The translations under genes were made by a program, and so were the position numbers. This document shows, in pieces, positions 45,113 through 53,313 of a stretch of 64,000 nucleotides of DNA. Each line of letters begins with the position of its first letter. The first letter of the stretch is position 1. The DNA is from an uncultured Roseobacter sp. (GTDB taxonomy: Bacteria; Pseudomonadota; Alphaproteobacteria; Rhodobacterales; Rhodobacteraceae), in assembly GCF_947493125.1 (NCBI RefSeq), contig NZ_CANLQB010000005.1:248001-312000 (forward strand). The letters run 5' to 3'. The notes under the pieces were generated by a model. That model made no database searches and was not told where the DNA came from. It was given only the letters and a program-made list of their open reading frames with translations.

Positions 45113-45245
45113 GCGAAGTCTCTCCCTGTGCCCCAAGCTAGGCCGCACCTATCCCGAGTGCAACCACGGGGTCTTGCCCTCGATCGCCGGATGCGTTGAT
45201 AAAGGGGCAATCAGATCCGGGCCCCGCCCGAGGGAGCAGTCACCC

Positions 45246-45668
45246 ATGGCGACGAAAACCGATATCGCCCGACAATTCATCGAAGCCATTCCCCACAGCA
45301 AAGCGCTCGGCATGCGCCTGGCCGAGATGGGCGACGGGGCGGCGGTGATCGAGATGCCCTATGACGAAAAGCTGGTGGGCGACCCCGAGACGGGGGTGAT
45401 TCACGGCGGCGCCGTCTCGGCCCTGATGGACACCTGCTGCGGCGCTGCGGTGATGAGCCATCCGGCGAACCCTGGCGGCACGGCGACCATTGATCTGCGC
45501 ATCGATTACATGCGCGCCGCGACCCCGGGCCAGTCGATCACGGCGACGGCGACCTGCTATCACGTGACCCGCACGGTGGCCTTCGTGCGCGCCACGGCCA
45601 CCGATGACGACACCGAGAACCCGGTGGCCGCCGCAACCGGTGCTTTCACGGTGGAGGGCACGCGATGA
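45246..45668 (+). CDS. Hotdog-fold thioesterase (PaaI family), copy 1
   Basis: The 140-aa acyl-CoA thioesterase has the hotdog motif VIHGGAVSALMDTCCGAAV; the IDYMRAATPGQ segment is typical of PaaI. GAGGGAGC precedes ATG 45246. The 3' end overlaps copy 2 by 4 bp (ATGA). Probably hydrolyses an aryl- or acyl-CoA intermediate accumulated by the neighbouring pathway. Confidence 0.88.
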   Translation: MATKTDIARQFIEAIPHSKALGMRLAEMGDGAAVIEMPYDEKLVGDPETGVIHGGAVSALMDTCCGAAVMSHPANPGGTATIDLRIDYMRAATPGQSITATATCYHVTRTVAFVRATATDDDTENPVAAATGAFTVEGTR

Positions 45669-46180
45669 GAGCGCCCCGCCGCAAACCCGAACCGGTACAG
45701 GTGGTCAAGCAGCGCCGCGACGCGACCCTCCGCGCGCTGGTCGAAGGGGTTCCTTACATCCAGTACCTCGGCATGCAGTTCGAGCGCAAAGGCGATGAGC
45801 TGACGGGTGTGCTGCCCTTCGATCAGAAGCTCATCGGCAACCCGATGCTGCCCGCGATCCATGGCGGGGTGACGGCGGCCTTTCTGGAGGTCACCGCGAT
45901 CATCACGCTCAGCTGGACCTACCTCTGGGAAGACGTGGAATCGGGCGCCATCGACACCGCGGCCCTGGAAGCGGGCGGGTTGCCGCGCCTGCCCAAGACC
46001 ATCGACATCTCCACCGATTACCTGCGCTCCGGCCTGCCGCGCGATGCCTATGCGCGGGCGCGGATCAACCGCTCGGGCCGCCGCTATGCCTCGGTGCATG
46101 TGGAAGCCTGGCAGGACAACCGCAACCGTCTCTTTGCCCAGGCCACCGGACATTTCCTGATGCCGCAACGCCGTGACTGA
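45665..46180 (+). CDS. Hotdog-fold thioesterase, copy 2
   Basis: The 171-aa hotdog protein has AIHGGVTAAFLEVTAI, an insertion relative to copy 1 (DVESGAIDTAALEAGGLPRLP), and TDYLRSGLPRDAYARARI. A longer Arg-rich N-terminus precedes the domain. Coupled to copy 1 (ATGA) and to the MATE transporter (8-bp overlap). A pair of different hotdog domains could form a heteromer. Confidence 0.85.
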   Translation: MRAPRRKPEPVQVVKQRRDATLRALVEGVPYIQYLGMQFERKGDELTGVLPFDQKLIGNPMLPAIHGGVTAAFLEVTAIITLSWTYLWEDVESGAIDTAALEAGGLPRLPKTIDISTDYLRSGLPRDAYARARINRSGRRYASVHVEAWQDNRNRLFAQATGHFLMPQRRD

Positions 46181-47507
46181 CACCGCCGCGGGCGCGCAGG
46201 CAGCTGTCAGCCACCGCCGCGTCCTGAAAATCGCCCTGCCCATCGTGCTGTCGAATGCGACGGTGCCGATCCTGGGCGCGGTCGATGTCGGTGTCGTGGG
46301 CCAGATGGGCGAGGCAGCACCCATCGGCGCGGTGGCGCTTGGCGCGATCATCCTCTCGACGGTCTACTGGATCTTCGGCTTTCTGCGCATGGGCACCGTG
46401 GGCCTCGTGGGCCAGGCGGCCGGGGCGGGCGACGAGGCCGAGGTGTCCGCCTGGCTGACCCGCGCGCTGATCGTCGCGGGCGTGGGGGGGCTGGCCCTGA
46501 TCGTGCTGCAGCCGCTGATCTTCTGGGGCGCGCTTGCGCTCGCGGATGCCAGCGACGAGGTCACGACGCTCGCCTGGTCGTACCTGACGATCCGGATCTG
46601 GACGGCGCCTGCGGCCATTGCTGTCTACGCGCTCACCGGCTGGCTCGTGGCGATGGAGCGCACGGCTGGGGTCTTCTGGGTGCAGCTGGTGATGAACGGG
46701 GTGAACATCCTGCTCGATCTGCTCTTCGTGCTGGTGTTCGAGTGGGGCGTGCCGGGCGTGGCCGTCGCCACCGTCATCGCCGAGCTGACCGGCGCGGCCC
46801 TGGGGCTCTGGTTCTGCCGGTCTGCCTTCGGGCGGCCCGACTGGCGCGACTGGCCGCGCATCTTCGACCGGGCCAAGCTCATCCGCATGGCGCTGCTGAA
46901 CAGCGATATCCTGCTGCGCTCGGCCATGCTGATGATCATCTTTTCCTCCTTCGTCTTCATCGGGGCGCGCTTCGGCGATGTGATCCTCGCCGCCAATGAG
47001 GTGCTGATCCAGTTCATGTACATCACGGCCTATGCGATGGACGGGTTCGCCTTCGCCGCCGAGACGCTGATCGCCCGCGCCTATGGCCGAGGCGACCGGG
47101 GCTATGTGCGGCGCGCGGCGCTGGTGACCTCGTTCTGGGGGCTGATCATCTGCATCGCCACCGCCGCCGCTTTTGCGCTGGCCGGTGGCTGGATCATCGA
47201 CCTGATGGCGAAGAACACCGAGGTGCAGCAGACCGCGCGTGTCTTCCTGCCCTATATGGTTGCGGCCCCTCTGCTGGGCTGTGCGGCCTGGATGTTCGAC
47301 GGCATCTTCATCGGGGCGACCCGCAGCAAGGACATGCGCAACATGATGGCGCTGAGCTTTGCGATCTATTGGGCCGCCATCGCGGTGCTCTTGCCGACCC
47401 TTGGCAACCATGGTCTGTGGCTGGCGCTCTTGGTGTCCTTCGTGGCCCGCGGGGTCACGCTGGGTCTGCGCTACCCCGCCCTGGAAGCGGCGGCGGAGAA
47501 GGCCTAG
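46173..47507 (+). CDS. MATE-family efflux transporter (DinF-like)
   Basis: The 444-aa inner-membrane protein has about 12 transmembrane helices and begins [29 protein letters not shown], the DinF branch signature. It exports an organic cation or drug-like molecule by Na+ or H+ antiport. Start GTG 46173 overlaps the thioesterase stop by 8 bp. Operon placement suggests export of a product of the thioesterases, but substrate is unknown. Confidence 0.92.
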   Translation: MTDTAAGAQAAVSHRRVLKIALPIVLSNATVPILGAVDVGVVGQMGEAAPIGAVALGAIILSTVYWIFGFLRMGTVGLVGQAAGAGDEAEVSAWLTRALIVAGVGGLALIVLQPLIFWGALALADASDEVTTLAWSYLTIRIWTAPAAIAVYALTGWLVAMERTAGVFWVQLVMNGVNILLDLLFVLVFEWGVPGVAVATVIAELTGAALGLWFCRSAFGRPDWRDWPRIFDRAKLIRMALLNSDILLRSAMLMIIFSSFVFIGARFGDVILAANEVLIQFMYITAYAMDGFAFAAETLIARAYGRGDRGYVRRAALVTSFWGLIICIATAAAFALAGGWIIDLMAKNTEVQQTARVFLPYMVAAPLLGCAAWMFDGIFIGATRSKDMRNMMALSFAIYWAAIAVLLPTLGNHGLWLALLVSFVARGVTLGLRYPALEAAAEKA

Positions 47508-48547
47508 AGCCAGTCCGCGCGGCCCGTGCCCACGGCTTCGCGAACGTTCGCAAACCCGTCGCGCGCGAGCAGAGCGTCGAGGCCTGCGGCAATCTCCTGC
47601 ACCAGCGACAGCCCGCCGTAGACCAGTGCGGTGTAGAGCTGGACGGCGGATGCGCCTGCGCGGATCTTCGCATAGGCCTGCTCGGCGGAGCCGACGCCGC
47701 CCACACCGATCAACGGGATGTCCGTCTGCGCCGAGAGCTGCGCCAGCGCGCGCGTCGACCGTCCGAACAGTGGCTGGCCGGAGAGCCCGCCCGTCTCCTG
47801 CGCGTTGGCGCTTTGCAACCCGTCGCGCGCTAGGGTGGTGTTGGTGGCGATGATCGCATCGACACCCGCGTCGCGCGCGACCACGGCGATGTCTGCGATG
47901 TCGGCGTCGGTCAGATCCGGCGCGATTTTCAGAAAGACGGGGGTGTCGCCGCGCACCTGCATGACCCCGTCGAGCAGGGCGGCCAGTGCGGCGGGGCCTT
48001 GCAGGTCGCGCAGCTTTTCGGTGTTGGGGGAGGAGACATTGACCGTTGCGAAGTCCACGTCTTCGCAAAGATGCGCCATGACGGTCCCAAAGTCTGCGGC
48101 CCGGTCCGGGCTGGTCTTGTTGGCGCCGAGGTTCAGGCCGACGGGGATCGGCGCCTGCGCCGTCTTGAGCCGCCTGCCGATCACGTCCATCCCGTCGTTG
48201 TTGAAGCCAAAGCGGTTGATCGCGGCGGCGTCTTCATGCAGCCGGAAGAGTCGGGGTCTGGGGTTGCCCGGCTGGGCGAGTGGCGTGGCAGCGCCCACCT
48301 CCAGAAAGCCGAAGCCTGCGCGCGCCAGGGGCGCGATGGCCTCGGCGTTCTTGTCAAATCCAGCGGCCAGACCAACCGGGTTGGGCAGGCCCAGGCCCGC
48401 AAGCGTGGTGTGAAGCCGGTCCGAGGTCATGGGGCCCGGCGCAGGTGTGAGCCCGCGGCGCAGAGCTTTCAGCGCAAGACCATGCGCGGTTTCCGGATCC
48501 ATCCGGCGCAGGGCCGCGAGCCCCAGCCGCTCCAGCGGTCTGATCAC
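47504..48547 (-). CDS. pyrD: Dihydroorotate dehydrogenase (quinone), class 2
   Basis: The 347-aa membrane-associated flavoenzyme oxidises dihydroorotate to orotate with ubiquinone. [26 protein letters not shown] (with the catalytic Ser), and [13 protein letters not shown] near the FMN site are class 2 signatures. An amphipathic N-terminal helix ([18 protein letters not shown]) is the membrane/quinone tunnel. The start is GTG 48547, overlapping the DUF952 stop (GTGA). Its 3' end overlaps the MATE gene convergently. Confidence 0.96.
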   Translation of the reverse strand: MIRPLERLGLAALRRMDPETAHGLALKALRRGLTPAPGPMTSDRLHTTLAGLGLPNPVGLAAGFDKNAEAIAPLARAGFGFLEVGAATPLAQPGNPRPRLFRLHEDAAAINRFGFNNDGMDVIGRRLKTAQAPIPVGLNLGANKTSPDRAADFGTVMAHLCEDVDFATVNVSSPNTEKLRDLQGPAALAALLDGVMQVRGDTPVFLKIAPDLTDADIADIAVVARDAGVDAIIATNTTLARDGLQSANAQETGGLSGQPLFGRSTRALAQLSAQTDIPLIGVGGVGSAEQAYAKIRAGASAVQLYTALVYGGLSLVQEIAAGLDALLARDGFANVREAVGTGRADWL

Positions 48548-48894
48548 GCGCGGGCCTCGTCGAGCCCGGCGGGGAACTGATGCACGCCGTCTTTCAGCGG
48601 TAGGGGTTGTGCCCAGACAACGTCTTCCATCCGGAGCACGCGGTAGAGATGCGGGAAGAGCTGCTCTCCCCGCGAGACCTCCCATCTCAGATCATCGCCG
48701 AGAGTATCGGTGTCGACGGCGAGCAGCATCAGGCCGTCTTCGCCTGCGAAATGCTTCGCGGCGGTCTCGGCGGCCTGCGGAGCGGTGGAGAAATGCACGT
48801 AGCCGTCGGCCAAGTCGATAGGCGCGCCTGTGGTCTCGCCTTTGGCGCGCAGGTCGGCCCATTCGTCGGCTCGGAAAATCTTGAAGATCAGCAT
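48544..48894 (-). CDS. DUF952-family protein
   Basis: The 116-aa protein ([15 protein letters not shown]) has the DUF952 core [53 protein letters not shown]. The family adopts a small alpha/beta fold of unknown biochemical role. Start ATG 48894, and it overlaps pyrD by 4 bp, a pairing seen in Rhodobacterales. Confidence 0.9.
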   Translation of the reverse strand: MLIFKIFRADEWADLRAKGETTGAPIDLADGYVHFSTAPQAAETAAKHFAGEDGLMLLAVDTDTLGDDLRWEVSRGEQLFPHLYRVLRMEDVVWAQPLPLKDGVHQFPAGLDEARA

Positions 48895-48932
48895 GAGGGG
48901 CACATGCCCGCTGTGGTGCGGGGCGTCAAGCG

Positions 48933-48962
48933 GGGGTGGCCTGAAAGCCCACCCCACCTGCC
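48933..48962 (+). repeat. Family A hairpin repeat, inverted copy
   Basis: Reverse complement of the 42263-42293 copy (GGGTGGCCTGAAAGCCCACC). It lies in the 5' region of the DUF952/pyrD operon and upstream of the nucleotidase, so it is not tied to a gene end as the other copies are. Confidence 0.65.
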
Positions 48963-49095
48963 TGGCCCGTTGTCGCGCGTTTGGGCGCTGTCCCGCGTTG
49001 ACGCATCGGCAGGCCCGGTCCCGCGCACAGAGGCTTTGACACGCCTTTGGTGCGGCGTCACCATGCCTGCATAAATCTCAAAAAGGGGAGACATG

Positions 49096-50655
49096 ATGAA
49101 CCGATTCCTCACTGCCACAGCCGTCCTTGCCCTCAGCGCCGGCATGGCCTCGGCGGATTATACGCTGCACATTCTGCACACCAACGACATGCACAGCCGC
49201 ATCGAATCGATCAACAAATACGATTCGACCTGCGACGCCGAAGGCGAGGCCGAGGGCGCCTGTTTTGGCGGCGTCGCGCGGGTGAAGACCGCCGTCGACC
49301 AGAAGCGCGCCGAGCTTGAGGGCCAGAACGTGCTGGTGCTCGATGCCGGTGACCCGTTCCAGGGCTCGCTGTTCTATTCCACCTACAAGGGCGCGGCGGA
49401 GGCCGAATTCATGCAGGCCATCGGCTATGATGCCATGGCCGTGGGCAACCACGAGTTCGACGACGGGCCGCAGGGCCTCGCGGACTTCATCGAGACAGTG
49501 AGCTTCCCGGTGGTCTCGGGCAACCTCGATCTCTCGGGCGAGGCGTTGCTCGACGGCAAGGTCGAGAACCACGTGGTGCTTGAGGTCGGAGGCCGGAAAA
49601 TCGGCATCGTCTCCGCCCTGGCCACCGATACGGTGGAGACCTCCAGCCCCGGTGAGGGTGTCGTGTTCCAAGACGAGATCGAAGCGCTGAAGGCGGATGT
49701 GGCTGCCCTTGAGGCCGAGGGCGTCGACATCGTCATCGCCCTCAACCACGTGGGCCTGCGCAAGGACCTTGACATCGCGGCCAATGTGCCGGCGATCGAC
49801 GTGGTGATCGGCGGGCACAGCCACACGCTGATGAGCAACGATGACGAGGGCACCCCCGCCTATCCCGAGATGGTCGAGGGCACACCGGTGGCGCAGGCCT
49901 ATGCCTATACCAAATACCTCGGCCATCTGACCTTGACCTTTGATGACGCTGGCACTGTGACCGCCGCCTCCGGGGATCCGATGCTGCTCGATGCCTCGGT
50001 CACGCCGGATGAGGGCTTTATCGCGCGTATCGCGGAAATGGGCGCGCCCATCGAAGCGTTGAAACAGAAGGTCGTGGCCGAGACCGCCTCCGAGATCATC
50101 GGCGCGCGCGAGACGTGCCGCGCGCAGGAATGCGCCATGGGCAACCTCATTGCCGATGCCATGCTCGACCGGGTCAAGGACCAGGGCGTCGAGATCGCGA
50201 TCCAGAATGGCGGCGGCATCCGGGCCAGCATCGATGCGGGTGAGGTCACCATGGGCGAGGTGCTCACCGTGCTGCCGTTCCAGAACACGCTTTCGACCTT
50301 CCAGGTCAGCGGCGCCAGCATCGTCGCGGCGCTGGAAAACGGCGTGAGCCAGATCGAGGACGGTGCGGGGCGCTTTCCGCAGGTGGCGGGCATGAGCTAT
50401 GCCTTCGACGCCAGCCAGCCCGCAGGCAGCCGGGTCAGCGATGTGATGGTGGGTGGTGCACCGATTGACCCTGAGAAGGTGTACTCGGTGGTGTCCAACG
50501 ACTACGTCCGCAACGGCGGCGACGGCTATGCGATGTTCAAGGACGCGCAGAACGCCTATGACTTCGGTCCTGACCTCGCGGATGTCACGGCGGACTTCCT
50601 GGCCGCCAACGGTCCTTACACGCCCTATACCGACGGGCGCATCACCGCCAAGTAA
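49096..50655 (+). CDS. Secreted bifunctional metallophosphatase/5'-nucleotidase (UshA family)
   Basis: The 519-aa periplasmic protein has a signal peptide (MNRFLTATAVLALSAGMASA). The metallophosphatase motifs are NDMHSRIE (D, H), AGDPFQGS, AVGNHEFDDG, NHVG and GGHSHT. The C-terminal nucleotidase domain has QNGGGIRASIDAGEVT and VVSNDYVRNGGDGY. It dephosphorylates 5'-nucleotides for salvage or phosphate scavenging. ATG 49096 is preferred over 49093 on spacing from AGGGGAG. Followed by a strong terminator. Confidence 0.93.
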   Translation: MNRFLTATAVLALSAGMASADYTLHILHTNDMHSRIESINKYDSTCDAEGEAEGACFGGVARVKTAVDQKRAELEGQNVLVLDAGDPFQGSLFYSTYKGAAEAEFMQAIGYDAMAVGNHEFDDGPQGLADFIETVSFPVVSGNLDLSGEALLDGKVENHVVLEVGGRKIGIVSALATDTVETSSPGEGVVFQDEIEALKADVAALEAEGVDIVIALNHVGLRKDLDIAANVPAIDVVIGGHSHTLMSNDDEGTPAYPEMVEGTPVAQAYAYTKYLGHLTLTFDDAGTVTAASGDPMLLDASVTPDEGFIARIAEMGAPIEALKQKVVAETASEIIGARETCRAQECAMGNLIADAMLDRVKDQGVEIAIQNGGGIRASIDAGEVTMGEVLTVLPFQNTLSTFQVSGASIVAALENGVSQIEDGAGRFPQVAGMSYAFDASQPAGSRVSDVMVGGAPIDPEKVYSVVSNDYVRNGGDGYAMFKDAQNAYDFGPDLADVTADFLAANGPYTPYTDGRITAK

Positions 50656-50671
50656 GCCACCATATGAAAAC

Positions 50672-50702
50672 GGGCGCGCGGGATGGGCTTGCGCGCCTTT
50701 TT
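50672..50702 (+). terminator. Rho-independent terminator of the 5'-nucleotidase gene
   Basis: GGCGCGC (50673-50679) and GCGCGCC (50691-50697) form a 7-bp stem with an 11-nt loop, followed by TTTTT at 50698-50702. Confidence 0.9.
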
Positions 50703-50863
50703 GTTCCGGCCCGCCCCGACGGGCCTTGCCCCGCATCCGGACGCTGTGGCCCGCACCCGGGCAAGGATCGGTTCGAAGGATACCAGGACAACTCGTTACA
50801 CCACATCTGCGCAAAACCCGCGCAGCCCCTCGAACCGACCCCATCCAACCGGTGGATGCTTTT
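50703..50863 (+). ncRNA. Candidate small RNA ending in a terminator
   Basis: Between the nucleotidase terminator (ends 50702) and a second terminator (CATCCA-accgg-TGGATG at 50842-50858, then CTTTT at 50859-50863) lies about 140 nt with no gene. It contains hairpins GCCCG-ccccga-CGGGC near 50708-50723 and CTGCGC-aaaaccc-GCGCAG near 50807-50825. A long-range inverted repeat CGGTTCGA (50769-50776) with TCGAACCG (50830-50837) encloses the latter. No promoter was identified, so it could also be a processed 3' product or a double-terminator. Confidence 0.35.
50842..50863 (+). terminator. Second terminator, followed by an AT-rich block
   Basis: CATCCA (50842-50847), a 5-nt loop and TGGATG (50853-50858) form a 6-bp stem, then CTTTT. 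The next 17 bases (TAATTTAAATTTGAATT region) are almost all A/T, unusual in this GC-rich sequence. The rest of the gap to 50997 shows no gene. Confidence 0.7.
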
Positions 50864-50997
50864 AATTTAAATTTGAATTAGGGCCGAAACGGGACGCCTG
50901 CGTGTCGCCCAAGCGGCAATGCTCCCGTGGACAGACTGTTTCTCCATGCGCGACAATCCCCAGCGCCAAATCCGGCTGGAGGCGCGGATGCCGCCCC

Positions 50998-51888
50998 TCA
51001 GGAGCTCAGGCTTTGCGCTTCAAGCCAGCCCCGGAAGGAGGTGAGCGCGGGCGGCTCGGTGCGGTCTTCCGGCCAGACCAGGAAATAGCTGCCGATGCTT
51101 TGCGAGGTCTGCTCCGAGGCGAGCACAAGCTGCCCGTCCGCGAGGTAGGGCTCGGCAAAAAACGTGGGCAGCAGCGCGATGCCGAGCCCGTGGATCGCCG
51201 CCTGCGCCATGGTGGCGAACTGGTCGAACATCATACCGGGCGGCGGCTCCACATCATGCCCCAGCGCCCGCAGCCACCGCGCCCATCCGCGCGGGCGGGT
51301 GTCCAGATGCAGCAGATCATATCGCAGGATCTCCGCCGCCTCACCGAGCGGCGCGGGGATCAGCGCGGGCGCACAGACCGGCACCACGGTTTCCGGCAGC
51401 AGCGGCAGGTACCGCACGCCGGGCCAGTCTTCGCGCCCGAAATGGATCGCCGCATCAAACGCGCTGTTGCGAAAGTCGAACGGCGCCAGCCGGGTGGAGA
51501 GGTTCACGGTGACCTCGGGGTGCCGCCGCGCGAAATCGCGCAGACGCGGCGCCAGCCAGTGCATGCCAAACGCAGGCAGGATCGCGAGATTGAGCGGTCC
51601 ACCCTCGCTGACCGTCCGCGCCGCGACCCCGGCCTGCGCCAGACGCTGCAGCGTGCCGCGCACCTCGCGCACATACTCTTGCCCCTTGGCGGTCAGGACC
51701 AGCCCGCGCCCCTCACGGGCCAGCAGAGCGACACCCAGCTGCGCCTCCAGTGCCTTCAACTGGCGGCTCACGGCGCTTTGGGTCAGCGACAGTTCGGCAG
51801 CCGCCTGCGTCGCACTCCCCAGCCGCGCCACCGCCTCGAAGGCCAGCAGTGCGGTGATGGAGGGCAGATAGCGGCGCGGCAGCGACAT
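50998..51888 (-). CDS. LysR-family regulator, probably of the divergent gcdH gene
   Basis: The 296-aa regulator is GcvA-like: [45 protein letters not shown], here in pieces as an N-terminal HTH ([20 protein letters not shown]) and a C-terminal effector-binding domain ([31 protein letters not shown]). Start at 51888 fits GcvA-type starts; an ATG at 51903 adds five residues. It is divergent from glutaryl-CoA dehydrogenase with about 100 bp between, the layout of GcdR regulators in other Proteobacteria. Confidence 0.9.
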   Translation of the reverse strand: MSLPRRYLPSITALLAFEAVARLGSATQAAAELSLTQSAVSRQLKALEAQLGVALLAREGRGLVLTAKGQEYVREVRGTLQRLAQAGVAARTVSEGGPLNLAILPAFGMHWLAPRLRDFARRHPEVTVNLSTRLAPFDFRNSAFDAAIHFGREDWPGVRYLPLLPETVVPVCAPALIPAPLGEAAEILRYDLLHLDTRPRGWARWLRALGHDVEPPPGMMFDQFATMAQAAIHGLGIALLPTFFAEPYLADGQLVLASEQTSQSIGSYFLVWPEDRTEPPALTSFRGWLEAQSLSS

Positions 51889-51990
51889 ATGAGTTTTTCT
51901 CATGTTTGGCAGGACAAAGCATCGTTAGTCTTTTGCCCGTGCATTTGCAATAATGACGCCCAACAGCACGCAAGATCAGGAGGACTGAGA

Positions 51991-53214
51991 ATGAATGTCG
52001 AAAGCCCGATTCTGAAAGCCAAGGACGCGCCCGACCTGGGCGCCTTTGACTGGTCCGATCCCTTCCGTCTCAATGACCAGCTCGCCGAAGACGAGCGCAT
52101 GATCCGTGACAGCGCCAACTCCTATGCGCAGGAAAAGCTACAGCCGCGCATCATCGAGGCCTTTGAGAAGGAAACCACCGAGCCCGAGATTTTCCGCGAG
52201 ATGGGCGAGATGGGCCTGCTTGGCGTGACCTGCCCGGAGGACTACGGCGGGCTGGGAGGCTCCTACGTCTCCTACGGCCTCGTCGCACGCGAAATCGAGC
52301 GGGTCGACAGCGGCTATCGCTCGATGATGTCGGTGCAGTCGAGCCTGGTGATCTACCCGATCTATGCCTATGGCTCAGAGGCGCAGCGGCAGAAATACCT
52401 ACCGAAGCTCTGCGCGGGCGAATGGATCGGCTGTTTCGGCTTGACCGAGCCCGACGCGGGCTCTGACCCTGCGGGCATGAAAACGCGGGCCGAGAAAACG
52501 GCGACCGGCTACAAGCTCACCGGCTCGAAGATGTGGATTTCCAACGCGCCCATCGCCGATGTCTTCGTGGTCTGGGCGAAGTCCGAGGCGCATGACGGCA
52601 AGATCCGTGGGTTTGTCCTCGAGAAAGGCATGCACGGCCTCTCGGCGCCGAAGGTCGGCAATAAGCTGTCCTTGCGCGCGTCGATCACCGGCGAAATTGT
52701 CATGGATGGTGTCGAGGTCGGCGAAGACGCGCTGCTGCCGAATGTGCAGGGGCTCAAGGGCCCCTTCGGCTGTCTGAACCGCGCGCGCTATGGCATCAGC
52801 TGGGGGACAATGGGGGCGGCCGAGTTCTGCTGGCACGCCGCCCGGCAATACGGGCTCGACCGCAAGCAATTCGGCAAGCCCCTGGCCGCGACACAGCTCT
52901 TCCAGAAGAAGCTCGCCGACATGCAGACGGAAATTGCCCTTGGCCTGCAGGCCTCGCTGCAGGTGGGCCGGCTGATGGATGCCGCCGAGGCCGCGCCCGA
53001 GATGATCTCCATCGTTAAGCGCAATAACTGCGGCAAGGCGCTGGAGATCGCCCGCCACGCCCGCGACATGCACGGCGGGAATGGGATTTCCGGCGAATTC
53101 CAGGTGATCCGCCACATGATGAACCTTGAGACGGTGAACACCTATGAGGGGACCCATGATGTGCATGCTTTGATCCTGGGGCGCGCACAGACGGGCCTGC
53201 AGGCGTTTTTCTGA
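51991..53214 (+). CDS. gcdH: Glutaryl-CoA dehydrogenase
   Basis: The 407-aa flavoenzyme oxidatively decarboxylates glutaryl-CoA to crotonyl-CoA in lysine, tryptophan and benzoate breakdown. [13 protein letters not shown]-like FAD segment ([16 protein letters not shown]), [15 protein letters not shown] (with the substrate Arg) and catalytic Glu386 in [17 protein letters not shown] are GCDH-specific. AGGAGG at 51979-51984 precedes ATG 51991. Regulated probably by the divergent LysR protein. Confidence 0.94.
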   Translation: MNVESPILKAKDAPDLGAFDWSDPFRLNDQLAEDERMIRDSANSYAQEKLQPRIIEAFEKETTEPEIFREMGEMGLLGVTCPEDYGGLGGSYVSYGLVAREIERVDSGYRSMMSVQSSLVIYPIYAYGSEAQRQKYLPKLCAGEWIGCFGLTEPDAGSDPAGMKTRAEKTATGYKLTGSKMWISNAPIADVFVVWAKSEAHDGKIRGFVLEKGMHGLSAPKVGNKLSLRASITGEIVMDGVEVGEDALLPNVQGLKGPFGCLNRARYGISWGTMGAAEFCWHAARQYGLDRKQFGKPLAATQLFQKKLADMQTEIALGLQASLQVGRLMDAAEAAPEMISIVKRNNCGKALEIARHARDMHGGNGISGEFQVIRHMMNLETVNTYEGTHDVHALILGRAQTGLQAFF

Positions 53215-53222
53215 GCGGGCCA

Positions 53223-53280
53223 GGGGGCTCTCTGCCCCCGCCCTGCGGGCTCCCTCGAGCATGTTTGACGAACAATGAAG
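53223..53280 (+). repeat. Family B repeat with GC-rich hairpins downstream of gcdH
   Basis: GGGGGC-tctct-GCCCCC (53223-53239) and GCCC-tgc-GGGC (53240-53250) are followed by GAGCATGTTTGACGAACAATGAAG broken over 53257-53280. The last part is a diverged copy of the motif at 40618-40639. It begins 8 bp after the gcdH stop and may double as a transcription-end structure. Confidence 0.6.
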
Positions 53281-53313
53281 CGGGCGGGCGGCTTGCGGAA
53301 ACAGTGAGGCAGG

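Noticed and set aside
50769-50790. tRNA-like T-loop GGTTCGAA
   Set aside because: The flanking bases cannot form a T stem and no other tRNA arms are present; it is explained by a longer inverted repeat.
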